Source: Pseudobythopirellula maris (GTDB taxonomy: Bacteria > Planctomycetota > Planctomycetia > Pirellulales > Lacipirellulaceae). Taken from it: a DNA stretch of 64,000 nucleotides. A model generated the notes under the pieces. The model worked only from the letters and a program-made list of their open reading frames with translations, was not told the DNA's origin and made no database searches. This document shows, piece by piece, positions 18,337 to 26,360 of this stretch. The stretch is from NCBI RefSeq assembly GCF_007859945.1, contig NZ_SJPQ01000001.1, positions 1,997,017 through 2,061,016 of the forward strand. Direction: 5' to 3'. Made by a program: the position numbers and the translations under genes. Every line of letters starts with the position of its first letter. The stretch's first letter is position 1.

Positions 18337-18885
18337 ATGAACGCCACGATCGCGCCGCAACGCTCGGCCCACCGGTCGCTCGAAGAGACCCAGCTCCGCA
18401 TGGCCGTCCAAGCCGCCGAGGGCTACCTGGAGCTCGGCCTCACGGAGCACGCCCTGCGTGAACTCGAACGCCGCGAGGCGCTGACCCTCGGCGACGGGCG
18501 GGCGAGCTACCTGTGGGGCGAATGCCTCCGTCAGCTCGACCGACACGCCGAGGCGGTCGGTGTGCTGCGGCGCACGGCGATGCTGCTGCCGCAAGACACG
18601 CACGTGATGCTCGCCCTGGCCTGGTGCTACAAGCGCGTGGGGCGGCTCGACCGGGCGATCCAGTCGCTGGAGCGGGCGGTGCGGTTCGCGCCGCGCGAGG
18701 CGGTGCTGCACTTCAACCTGGCGTGCTACTGGAGCTTGTCGATGGAGCGCGACCGCTCGCTCACCGAGCTGCGCCGGGCGATCGCGCTGGACGCCAGCTT
18801 CCGTTCGCTCACCGAGGTCGAGCCCGACTTCGACCTGCTCCGCGACGACCCGGCGTTCGTGCGGCTTACCGAGTCGCCGCTTTAG
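18337..18885 (+). CDS. Tetratricopeptide-repeat protein
   Basis: 182 aa, cytoplasmic, no signal peptide. About three TPR units cover residues 22-150: AAEGYLELGLTEHALRELE, YLWGECLRQLDRHAEAVGVL, MLALAWCYKRVGRLDRAIQSL and LHFNLACYWSLSMERDRSL. The last units carry the usual Gly/Ala/Tyr spacing. It ends with a short tail SLTEVEPDFDLLRDDPAFVRL, commonly seen at the end of planctomycete TPR proteins and resembling a half TPR unit. TPR arrays bind other proteins, so a scaffold role is likely but the partner is unknown. It stands alone on the plus strand. Confidence 0.85.
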   Translation: MNATIAPQRSAHRSLEETQLRMAVQAAEGYLELGLTEHALRELERREALTLGDGRASYLWGECLRQLDRHAEAVGVLRRTAMLLPQDTHVMLALAWCYKRVGRLDRAIQSLERAVRFAPREAVLHFNLACYWSLSMERDRSLTELRRAIALDASFRSLTEVEPDFDLLRDDPAFVRLTESPL

Positions 18886-18930
18886 GACGCGTCTGAGCGG
18901 TTGGCGCGGCGTGGCGGCGCGTTAGCAACT

Positions 18931-18955
18931 CCGGTCGCTTATGCGACCGGCTCGC
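18931..18955 (-). repeat. REP-like hairpin, GCGAGCCGG family
   Basis: CCGGTCGC-TTAT-GCGACCGG followed by CTCGC. Read on the minus strand this is GCGAGCCGG...GCATAAGC...CCGG, matching the two copies at 26271-26296 and 26333-26357. Confidence 0.6.
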
Positions 18956-19000
18956 CTCGCTCGTTGTTGCTCACTGATGATAAGTATGGCCCTATAAAAC

Positions 19001-19034
19001 AACGGAGCCCGCCGGCGAGCCGGCGGACCCCGTT
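19001..19034 (-). terminator. Intrinsic terminator of the BBP7-like gene
   Basis: A strong hairpin with arms AACGG..CCGCCGGC and GCCGGCGG..CCGTT lies about 50 bases past the minus-strand stop at 19084. On the minus strand it is followed by GTTTTATAG. Confidence 0.75.
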
Positions 19035-19083
19035 GAGGAAAGGGGGTCGGTTGCTCGCGCCCGGTGGGGGCGCGGCTGATCTC

Positions 19084-21324
19084 TCAGTACTTCCACTCCA
19101 CGCCGGTCTGGTAACCGTAGAGCACCAGCGACTCGGTCGTGTCGAGCTGGCTGAGGTACTCGGCGTTGTAGGCGCCGCTCTTGACCTGCTCGGCGGCCAT
19201 CGCCACGCCGGAGACGGCGATCAGGCGGAAGGCGCTCGTCAGGCGGCAGTTGCAGCCCACCTGGTAGCCGGCGCCGAGTCGGGCCTCGCCGACAAACGCC
19301 AGCTGGTCGTCGCTCACGTCCACCCGGACCGCCCCGCCACCGGTCTCGTACGTGGCGTTCGGCAACCATTGGTGGTAGCTGATGCGGTTGTTGTAGACAC
19401 CGAAGTTGGTGTCGGCGAACAGGTTCAGCTTGCAGCCGACGACCCAGTTCATGCTCGAACCGAGTTGGAAGCCAACGAGTTGGTTCTCGGTGTCGATGAT
19501 GTGCGAGAGCACCTGCGGGTCGCCAGCCGGGAAGCCAGTGTAGGCTTCGCCGCTGGCGTCGTACACGTACTGGTAGTCGTACTGCAAGTTGTTGTCGAGC
19601 TGCAGGTAACGCACGCCCGCCAGGCCGCTGATGAAGAACTGCTTCGGGCAGCACTCGGTTTCGCAGCAATCGGTGGGACACGACTGGTAGCAGCCGGTGT
19701 CGCAACCCGTGTCGCAGCCGCCGCCTACGCCGCAGCTTCCTACACCACAGCCGCTCAGACCGCCGCCGAGTCCGCCACACGGGGCCGGGCAGCCGAAGCG
19801 CCAGAAATTGAGCTCCAGGTTCTGGGCCGAGAAGCTCTCACGCACCCGCACGCCCACGGTCTGCACGTCGTCTTCCGTCAGGGGCATGCCGTAGCCGACG
19901 TAGTCGTTGTAGTCGCGGGCGCCGCCGCCATCGTCGTACTCGATGCCGCCGTAGTTGATGTAGTTGCGGATGCGGTAGTTGTTGCCGGCGCCTTCGGCCG
20001 TTGTGTCGGTCAGCGCGGCGTCGTCGGTCTCCTCGGCGATCGCCCAGTAACCGACCTCGAACGCGAACGGCTGATACACGACGCCGCCGCAAGGGTCGCA
20101 CGCCGAGCCGAACGTGAAGCCGAAGCGCGTCTCGGCGCCCCACTGCATGCCGGTGTCGGCCTGGTCGCTGTAGAGGTGCGTGTCGGTCGCCTGCGGGAAG
20201 TAGTTGGCGCCCAACCCTGTGTAGTCGTCCACGGCAAAAGCGACCGGGTAACGGTCCACGTCGAGCCGTTCGAGCGTGATGCCGTACAGCCCGAAGAACC
20301 ACTGACGCGAGGGGCCACAGTCGGCGCCCACGCCAAGGTCGCACGACTGATAGCCGCACGAGCCGTCGTAGCATCCCGTGTCGCAACCGTAGCCGCCCGT
20401 TGCACAATCACCCGTCGCGCAACCGCCGCCGGCGTAAGACTCCCATTGGTTTGCCGAGGCGGGTCCCTGCGTGCAGCCGGGGCCGTTGCAGTCGCCCGGC
20501 CCGCGGGCCGGCGAGTACGACGCGACCGAGGAGGCGCCGTATTGCTGCGTGGGCGCCGCCTGGACGGGCGGTGCGGCATGGTAATTCGCGGCCGGCGGCG
20601 TGTAGCCGGTCGACGGCTGGATCTCCGGGGCCTCTTCGGCGGCCGGCGGCGCCGGCAGTTCGCCGGGCGTGGGCGTTTGAGCCACTCGCACCGGCGCGGC
20701 GGCTTGCCCGTAGCCTTGAGGGGCGTAGCCTTGCGATCCGTAAGCTTGCGGAGCGTAGTTTGGTTGGCCATAGCCTTGCGGCGCGTGGCCTTGCGACGCG
20801 GGACCTTGCGACGCGGGACCCTGCGGCGCGGCGAAGCGATTCGCCTGTTGCGTGGCGCCGGGCTGCACGGCGGCAGGCTGCTGGTTCATCGGCGGCTGCG
20901 CGGCGTACGCCTGCTGCTGCGGAGCGCTGTTCGGGCGTGCGTAGCCACCCGCTTGTTGCTGATAAGCTCCTTGCGGTGCGTAGGGAACTTGCTGAGAGAG
21001 CTGGCTCTGTTGCGGGGCGTATTGGCCCTGCGGCGCGGGCTGGCTCTGCGCCGGGTATGCGCCTTGCGCTGCGTATTGGCCCTGCGAAGGATAGGCCTGC
21101 CCCTGCTGAGCGTATTGGCCCTGCGGCGGCGTGTACTGGTCTTGCGCGGGGGCGTGCTGCCCTTGCGCCGGGGCGTACTGGCCCTGCGAAGATACGTATT
21201 GGCCCTGCGAGGGGTAGGCGCCGAAGCCGTGAGCCGGCGACTGCGCCGCACAAGGACTGACACTCACACCGACCGCCGTAATCGCCACGGCTATCGCCGC
21301 GCGGCTTGTGTTCCGCCGAATCAT
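19084..21324 (-). CDS. BBP7-like outer-membrane beta-barrel protein with Gln-rich N-terminal repeats
   Basis: 746 aa from the ATG at 21324, which follows a strong GGGAGGGG site and opens a signal peptide (MIRRNTSRAAIAVAITAVG to CAAQSP). Residues about 25-250 are a low-complexity Gln/Tyr/Pro/Ala region with many units of the type SQGQYAPAQGQ. Then comes a Cys/Gly-rich stretch (GDCNGPGCTQGP, CDTGCYDGSCGYQSC). From about residue 330 to the end, long beta strands with aromatic ends (QWFFGLYGITLER, QFFISGLAGVRYLQLD, and a final GYQTGVEWKY) read like the BBP7 barrel family of Pirellulales. A second Cys cluster (CDTGCDTGCYQSCPTDCC) precedes the main barrel block. It is likely surface-exposed in the outer membrane. 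The terminal aromatic residue fits barrel insertion. It has its own terminator. Confidence 0.85.
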   Translation of the reverse strand: MIRRNTSRAAIAVAITAVGVSVSPCAAQSPAHGFGAYPSQGQYVSSQGQYAPAQGQHAPAQDQYTPPQGQYAQQGQAYPSQGQYAAQGAYPAQSQPAPQGQYAPQQSQLSQQVPYAPQGAYQQQAGGYARPNSAPQQQAYAAQPPMNQQPAAVQPGATQQANRFAAPQGPASQGPASQGHAPQGYGQPNYAPQAYGSQGYAPQGYGQAAAPVRVAQTPTPGELPAPPAAEEAPEIQPSTGYTPPAANYHAAPPVQAAPTQQYGASSVASYSPARGPGDCNGPGCTQGPASANQWESYAGGGCATGDCATGGYGCDTGCYDGSCGYQSCDLGVGADCGPSRQWFFGLYGITLERLDVDRYPVAFAVDDYTGLGANYFPQATDTHLYSDQADTGMQWGAETRFGFTFGSACDPCGGVVYQPFAFEVGYWAIAEETDDAALTDTTAEGAGNNYRIRNYINYGGIEYDDGGGARDYNDYVGYGMPLTEDDVQTVGVRVRESFSAQNLELNFWRFGCPAPCGGLGGGLSGCGVGSCGVGGGCDTGCDTGCYQSCPTDCCETECCPKQFFISGLAGVRYLQLDNNLQYDYQYVYDASGEAYTGFPAGDPQVLSHIIDTENQLVGFQLGSSMNWVVGCKLNLFADTNFGVYNNRISYHQWLPNATYETGGGAVRVDVSDDQLAFVGEARLGAGYQVGCNCRLTSAFRLIAVSGVAMAAEQVKSGAYNAEYLSQLDTTESLVLYGYQTGVEWKY

Positions 21325-21654
21325 CTGCGTCCCCTCCCTAAGTTCCCTTTCCGGATGACGCCATCGAGTTGGCGCCACGGGCGGCCCCCTTCCCTGAGGA
21401 CCGCATATGTATTTTCGTCGCGGGCTGCGGTCGCGGCGCCTTGCCGCTCGGCAGCAGAGCGCGCCGCAGCGCAAACTATCCGCTTCATGCGTAGGGATCG
21501 GGTGTCGGGTCACGCACAATCGCGGGAATCGTTGCGTTCCGAACACGGTTCGCCCGCAGCCGCTAGCCGCCAGCGGAACATGCGGCGAGACCGCCCCCGC
21601 TTCGCCACTCGCCGCAGCCCGCAAAGCCCGCCACGCCGGCAAGGTCGCCCCGTC

Positions 21655-22764
21655 TCAAACCCGCACGACCAACGCGCCGCTCACGCGGCGGATCAGGTTG
21701 CGGGTCTCGAGCATGCTGACCGTCGCCAGCACGCGGTGAGCGGGCAATTCGGAGCGGTCGATCACGTCGTCGATCGCCGTTGGGGCCGCTTCGATCGCTT
21801 GCAGCACCAGTCGTTCTTGGTCGGTGAGCTTCAGTTCGCCCACCGATCGGGTGCTGGCGCCCCCCTCGCCGGGGATCGGCCGGGTGAGGCTGCCGAGCTC
21901 TTCCAAGATGTCGTCGATCGACGTGACGAGCTTCGCCCCGTCTTGGATCAAACGATGGCAGCCGACCGACTGCGGGCTGTCGAACGGCCCCGGCATGGCG
22001 AAGACCTCGCGGCCCTGCTCCGTGGCGTGGCGGGCCGTGATCAGGGCGCCCGATCTGCCGGCCGCCTCGACAACCACCACGCCGAGCGACAAGCCGCTGA
22101 TGATCCGATTGCGTTGCGGGAAAGAGCCGCTCATCGGCGGCGTGCCGGGGGGCGATTCGGTGACGAGCGCGCCTTGCGCCGCCACTTCGTCGGCCAAGCG
22201 GCGGTGCTCGGGAGGGTAGATCTCGTGCAGTCCGCCGGCCATCACCGCGATCGTCCGCACGCCGGCCCCCAACGCCGCGCGGTGGGCCACGCCGTCGACG
22301 CCACGGGCCAAGCCGCTCACCACCACCAACCCGGCGCGGGCCAGGCTCTCGGCGACCCAGGCCGTCGCCCGCTCGCCGTAGCGCGTCGGTCGTCGTGTGC
22401 CGACAACCGCCACAGCCATCTGGTCCGCCGGCTCGAGCACGCCGCGTACGTAAAGCACAGCCGGCGGGTCGGGGATCTCGCGCAGCGAGGCGGGGTAACG
22501 CGGGTCGCTATCGACCACCGGCTCGATACCGAGTTCCCGCGCCCGATCGAGCCGCCGCCGCGCCTCGGCCGCGTCGATCGTCCCGGCCATGGCCTGCACG
22601 AGCTTCGGGCCGACGCCGCTCACGCGTCGCAGCTCATCGCCCGCCGCACGCAACGCCCCCTCGGCCGACCCGAAGGCGGCGAGCAGCTTGCTGCGCGTGC
22701 GCGGACCGAGACCGCGGGTCGAGCCCAGACGCATCTCGGCGATCAGGTCGTCGGGCCAGTCCAT
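21655..22764 (-). CDS. dprA: DNA-processing protein DprA/Smf
   Basis: 369 aa. The N-terminal part has helix-hairpin-helix-like motifs (LGPRTRSKLLAAFGS, VSGVGPKLVQAM). The Rossmann-like core has VAVVGTRRPTRYG, VSGLARGVDGVAHRAAL, SFPQRNRIISGLS and EAAGRSGALITARHA. The C-terminal ~65 residues form a winged-helix DML1-like domain (LTDQERLVLQAIEAAPTAID). DprA loads RecA onto incoming single-stranded DNA during natural transformation and related uptake. No competence genes are adjacent. Full length for the family. Confidence 0.95.
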   Translation of the reverse strand: MDWPDDLIAEMRLGSTRGLGPRTRSKLLAAFGSAEGALRAAGDELRRVSGVGPKLVQAMAGTIDAAEARRRLDRARELGIEPVVDSDPRYPASLREIPDPPAVLYVRGVLEPADQMAVAVVGTRRPTRYGERATAWVAESLARAGLVVVSGLARGVDGVAHRAALGAGVRTIAVMAGGLHEIYPPEHRRLADEVAAQGALVTESPPGTPPMSGSFPQRNRIISGLSLGVVVVEAAGRSGALITARHATEQGREVFAMPGPFDSPQSVGCHRLIQDGAKLVTSIDDILEELGSLTRPIPGEGGASTRSVGELKLTDQERLVLQAIEAAPTAIDDVIDRSELPAHRVLATVSMLETRNLIRRVSGALVVRV

Positions 22765-22890
22765 CGCCGGGGAGTGTCGCCAGGGGGGCCAAGTGAGAGA
22801 ACCGCGAACAGGCCGAGGCTAATCACTCGGCGTGCGGTTCGCCACCTAATTGGCGGCCCCTTTCAGACGGCTCCCGACAGGTTGGCGCTC

Positions 22891-23598
22891 TCAGTACGCC
22901 GGCGTCGACGCGGGGGCCGGCTCGCCGGCGGGCGAATCCGCGCCCTTGGCGCCGTCGCTCGGGTAGGGGACGAGCCCCTCGTCCAGCGAGCGGGCCACCA
23001 CGACCAGACGCACCAGTTCGGCGGCCGATTTGGCGACCATCTTGCGCATGATCTTCGACCGACGCAGCTCGACCGTCCGCAGCCCGATGCCGAGCTGCTG
23101 GGCGATCTGCTTGTTGGCCAGACCGGTGAGCATGGCGTCGAGCACCGACACCTCGGCCGGGGTGAGCTTGGCCAGCCGCTCCCGCAGCTCGAGCCTCCAG
23201 CGGCGGACCGGGGTCGAGGCGGCCGTTTGGCTCAGGAAGCGGCTCAAACGGGCGTCGTCCGGCTGGACGGGGCCCGACGATTCGAGCAAATCGGCGGCGC
23301 CTTGCTGCATCAGCCCCACGGCCGCGGCCACCGTGCAAGACGACGCAGCGACGAGGATCGGCAGCTCGGGATGCGCCTCGAGCAACCGGCCGAGCGCGCC
23401 GTCTTGGAGCAGGGCGGCGGGGTCGGACGCCAGCACGAGGGCGTCGAGTCGGGGTGGCCCCTCACCCGCCGCGATCGTGTCGAGCGAGGCGCTCGTCAGC
23501 GTGAAACCAGCCTGCTGGCCAGCGAGCTGGATTCCGGATAGTTCGGGCGACGGCGTAGAATGGACGGCGTGGCACAGGATGTAGGTGTCTTGGTTCAA
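22891..23598 (-). CDS. LuxR/FixJ-type response regulator with a degenerate receiver
   Basis: 235 aa from a TTG at 23598; no ATG is available. The N-terminal ~130 residues have the beta-alpha rhythm of a receiver (LDALVLASDPAALLQDG, ELPILVAASSCTVAAA, GLMQQGAADLLESSG) but lack the expected acidic pair and a clear phospho-Asp. It is probably a pseudo-receiver. The C-terminal HTH_LuxR domain is intact: LTPAEVSVLDAMLTGLANKQ, IAQQLGIGLRTVELRRSKI. It ends in a Pro/Ala-rich tail. The DNA-binding part should be functional, with control by ligand or protein binding and not phosphorylation. Targets are unknown. Upstream of dprA on the same strand with a 126-base gap. Confidence 0.8.
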   Translation of the reverse strand: MNQDTYILCHAVHSTPSPELSGIQLAGQQAGFTLTSASLDTIAAGEGPPRLDALVLASDPAALLQDGALGRLLEAHPELPILVAASSCTVAAAVGLMQQGAADLLESSGPVQPDDARLSRFLSQTAASTPVRRWRLELRERLAKLTPAEVSVLDAMLTGLANKQIAQQLGIGLRTVELRRSKIMRKMVAKSAAELVRLVVVARSLDEGLVPYPSDGAKGADSPAGEPAPASTPAY

Positions 23599-24040
23599 CG
23601 TCGGCTCTCAAAAATAACGGTTTCAACGGGCATTTCGCTGGTTCGTCCGCCTAACGCAACCGGGTTGACCCCCAGTTCTTTTAACCGCTCAAACGGCGGC
23701 AGACCGCCTCCGACTTAGCGGGAAACGGCTTTGGGGTGGCTGACTCTTGGCGGAGTCGATCGAAAGCCCAGCGCATCACCACAGCGGCCTTGTCACGGCG
23801 AGTGGGTCTGAGCAAGCAAGAAACACAGGGGGGGAAGGGGGGAGGTGGGATGGTTCCAGACTGGCAGGAACCCCCCAATTCCTGCTAAGAGCAGATTGGC
23901 CAAAATCAGACTAAAAAGCAATTAGGCAGTACCAAACTGTGGAAATTACGCCGGACCGAACTGCCTACTAGAGCCTACCTTGCGTTTTATGGGCCATCAA
24001 TCGCGAAATTCGTGCGATTATAGCGAACGTGTGATCAGAT
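23599..24040. other. Intergenic region, no gene seen
   Basis: 442 bases between two minus-strand genes. The part from about 23880 to 24030 is clearly AT-richer than its surroundings and probably holds promoter and 3' UTR sequences. A 65-codon frame at 23681-23878 is Pro- and Cys-rich and was not accepted as a gene. Confidence 0.4.
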
Positions 24041-25141
24041 TCACCCTCCCAAGCCCAAAGAGTCCCGCACATCGCCCACTGGCGGATCAGCGACCAGTTC
24101 CACCTCGCCCAGCCTCGAAGGCAGGATGAAGTTCAGCTTCCCGGCGCTGACCTTCTTGTCACGCCACATGAGCCGCACGAGCTCGTCCGGGTCGAGATCC
24201 GCGGGCGCTGTGAGCGGCAGGCCGAGCTTCTCGAGCAGCGCGTGCTGCCGGGAAGTCACGTCGGCGCCGATGCGGCCGAGCCGCTCGGCGAGACGCGAGG
24301 CGCACAGCATGCCGATGGCCACCCCTTCGCCGTGGAGCAAACGGGTGTAGTTGGTGGCCGCCTCGAGCGCGTGGCAGAACGTGTGGCCGTAATTGAGAAT
24401 CGCCCGCCGGCCCGACTCCTCACGCTCGTCCGCCTCGACCACGTCGGCCTTCAGCCGGCAGCAGCGCCGCACGATCTCGGCCAGCACCGCCGAGTCGCGG
24501 CCGTTGATCGCGTCGGCCTGTGCTTCGAGATACGCAAAGAACGGTTCGTCCATGATCACGCCGTACTTGACCACCTCGGCCAGCCCCGCGCGGTACTCGC
24601 GGTCGGGCAGGGTCGTGAGAGTGGCGACATCGATCAGCACGCCGGCGGGCTGCCAGAAGGCGCCAACCATGTTCTTGGCGCCCTCAAGATTCACCCCGAC
24701 TTTGCCGCCCACGGAGCTATCGACCTGCGCAAGCAGCGTGGTGGGCGCCTGGAAGAAAGTGAGCCCGCGGGCGAACGTGGCCGCCACGAAGCCGGCGAGG
24801 TCGCCGACCACGCCGCCGCCGACCGCCAGCACCATGGTCTGCCGGTCGCAGCCCTCTTCGATCATCGTCTGCCAGAGGTCGTGGGCGACCTCGGGGTCCT
24901 TGCTCGACTCGCCCGGGTCGATCACCAGCACGTGCGTCTCGATGTCGGCGTCGGAGAAGCGGTCGGCCACGGCGTCGGCGTACAGGCCGTCGACGTTCGA
25001 GTCGGTGATCACGGCGACATGCGACACGGCGTGGCGCTGCTGGACGAAATCGACGATTCCCTCCAGCACGCCCTCGCCGATTTCGATGTCGTAGCCACGC
25101 TCGGCGAGATCGACACGGACGGAATGTTGTAGTTCGCTCAT
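24041..25141 (-). CDS. aroB: 3-dehydroquinate synthase
   Basis: 366 aa from an ATG at 25141. It makes 3-dehydroquinate from DAHP in the shikimate pathway, using NAD+ and Zn2+. The NAD-binding GGGVVGDLAGFVAATFARG, the substrate motif LPDREYRAGLAEVVKYGV and the Zn-ligand region ILNYGHTFCHALEA are all present. The later His (LLHGEGVAIGM) completes the metal site. Length and motifs are normal. No other aro gene is nearby. A TATACT sequence about 70 bases upstream on the minus strand (plus 25212-25217) may be its -10. Confidence 0.96.
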   Translation of the reverse strand: MSELQHSVRVDLAERGYDIEIGEGVLEGIVDFVQQRHAVSHVAVITDSNVDGLYADAVADRFSDADIETHVLVIDPGESSKDPEVAHDLWQTMIEEGCDRQTMVLAVGGGVVGDLAGFVAATFARGLTFFQAPTTLLAQVDSSVGGKVGVNLEGAKNMVGAFWQPAGVLIDVATLTTLPDREYRAGLAEVVKYGVIMDEPFFAYLEAQADAINGRDSAVLAEIVRRCCRLKADVVEADEREESGRRAILNYGHTFCHALEAATNYTRLLHGEGVAIGMLCASRLAERLGRIGADVTSRQHALLEKLGLPLTAPADLDPDELVRLMWRDKKVSAGKLNFILPSRLGEVELVADPPVGDVRDSLGLGG

Positions 25142-25240
25142 CGGGCGGCACGCGTGGGGAAAATGCCTTCGTTGCTAGCAGCGAAAGCGGGGCGAAGGGA
25201 GGGAAACCCCCAGTATAACGTCCCCCGGAGCGATGGTCCC

Positions 25241-25307
25241 TAGCCGACGGCCCATGGCCGTCGGGGGCCGCACGGGCAGCGCTCCGACGACCGTGGGTCG
25301 TCGGCTA
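25241..25307. repeat. BIME-like pair of REP hairpins, AGCCGACG family
   Basis: Copy 1 (25241-25264) is TAGCCGACGGCC-CAT-GGCCGTCGG. Copy 2 (25284-25307) is CCGACGACC-GTG-GGTCGTCGGCTA, the same unit in reverse orientation. A third copy is at 57540-57562. Confidence 0.7.
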
Positions 25308-25448
25308 TTTGGCTCTTTTCATGCGCTAGCCCGCTCCCGCGCTGCGAATGCTCTGGGACGCGTAGCCAAGGCGCCCTAGACTCCCGCCCCTACCGCTGCG
25401 CGAGCGTGCATGCGGACCAAGCGATACCCCGAGCGTGCGGAGCGAACG

Positions 25449-26270
25449 ATGCGATCGATCGCGGTCATCAATCAAAAGGGAGGCGTCGGCAAGACGACCA
25501 CCACCGTGAACCTGAGCGCCGCCCTGGCGCGAGCCGGGCACCGGGTGGGGGTCATCGACCTCGACCCGCAGGCGCACGCCTCGATCCACTTGGGCGTCGA
25601 CCCCAAGCGGCCGTTGCCTACGACCTACGACCTGCTCACCGGCGACGTCGCGATGGCCGATACTTGGCGCGAGGCCGGGCCGAACCTGTCGGTCGCCCCT
25701 GCGCATATCGACCTGGCCGCCGCCGAGAGCGAGCTGGCTGGCGTCGTGGGCCGCGAGGTGATCTTGCGTGACAAGCTCGCCCAAGAGGCCGAGCGGTTCG
25801 ACTACCTGCTGATCGATTGCCCGCCGTCGCTCGGCGTGCTCACGCTCAACGCCCTGACCGCGGTCGAAGACGTCTTCTTGCCGCTGCAACCGCACTTCCT
25901 CGCGCTGCACGGCCTGAGCAAGCTGATGCAGACCGTCGGCCTCGTGGCCGAACGGCTCAACTCGCGACTGCGGATGGCGGGCGTGGTGCTCTGCCTGTAC
26001 GACTCGGGAACGAAGCTCGCCAGCGAGGTGTCGGCCGACGTGGCCGAGTACTTCCAGGGCCTGCGCGACCGCGGGCCGGTCTGGAGCAACGTGCGGCTGT
26101 TCGACTCGCGCGTGCGACGCAACATCCGCTTGGCCGAGGCGCCGAGCTTCGGCCAGTCGATCTTCGACTACGACCCGTCGAGCCCCGGCGCGAAGGACTA
26201 CCTGGCGCTGGGCGACGAGGTGATCGCCTACTACGCCGGCCGCGACCTGATCACCCAAGCCGCCGCTTAA
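25449..26270 (+). CDS. ParA/Soj-type P-loop ATPase
   Basis: 273 aa from the ATG at 25449, preceded by GGAG at seven bases; an in-frame upstream extension is not protein-like. It has the deviant Walker [15 protein letters not shown] with the signature Lys, the Walker A' [10 protein letters not shown] and Walker [14 protein letters not shown]. This is the chromosome/plasmid partitioning ATPase family, which forms DNA-bound dimers and positions cargo through a ParB-like partner. No parB or parS site is adjacent, so it is an orphan ParA that may position something other than the chromosome origin. Length is typical. Confidence 0.88.
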   Translation: MRSIAVINQKGGVGKTTTTVNLSAALARAGHRVGVIDLDPQAHASIHLGVDPKRPLPTTYDLLTGDVAMADTWREAGPNLSVAPAHIDLAAAESELAGVVGREVILRDKLAQEAERFDYLLIDCPPSLGVLTLNALTAVEDVFLPLQPHFLALHGLSKLMQTVGLVAERLNSRLRMAGVVLCLYDSGTKLASEVSADVAEYFQGLRDRGPVWSNVRLFDSRVRRNIRLAEAPSFGQSIFDYDPSSPGAKDYLALGDEVIAYYAGRDLITQAAA

Positions 26271-26357
26271 GCGAGCCGGCGGGCGTAAGCCCCCGGCGCC
26301 TTTTGGCGTGAAGCCGCGGCGCGCAAGCTGCTCCGGCCGCTGACGCTCACGGCTCGC
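26271..26357. repeat. BIME-like pair of REP hairpins, GCGAGCCGG family
   Basis: Left copy 26271-26296 (GCGAGCCGGC..GCGTAAGC..CCGG) starts directly after the parA stop. The right copy 26333-26357 is the reverse complement type (GCGAGCCG..GCGTCAGC..CCGG on the minus strand). The pair separates convergent genes and could fold into terminating hairpins for both. Confidence 0.65.
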
Positions 26358-26360
26358 CAG

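Noticed and set aside
18901..23541. Plus-strand open frame of 1546 codons
   Set aside because: Runs antisense through the BBP7-like protein, DprA and the LuxR regulator; low-complexity translation.
23681..23878. Possible 65-aa minus-strand gene
   Set aside because: Pro- and Cys-rich, no ribosome site, no protein-like pattern.
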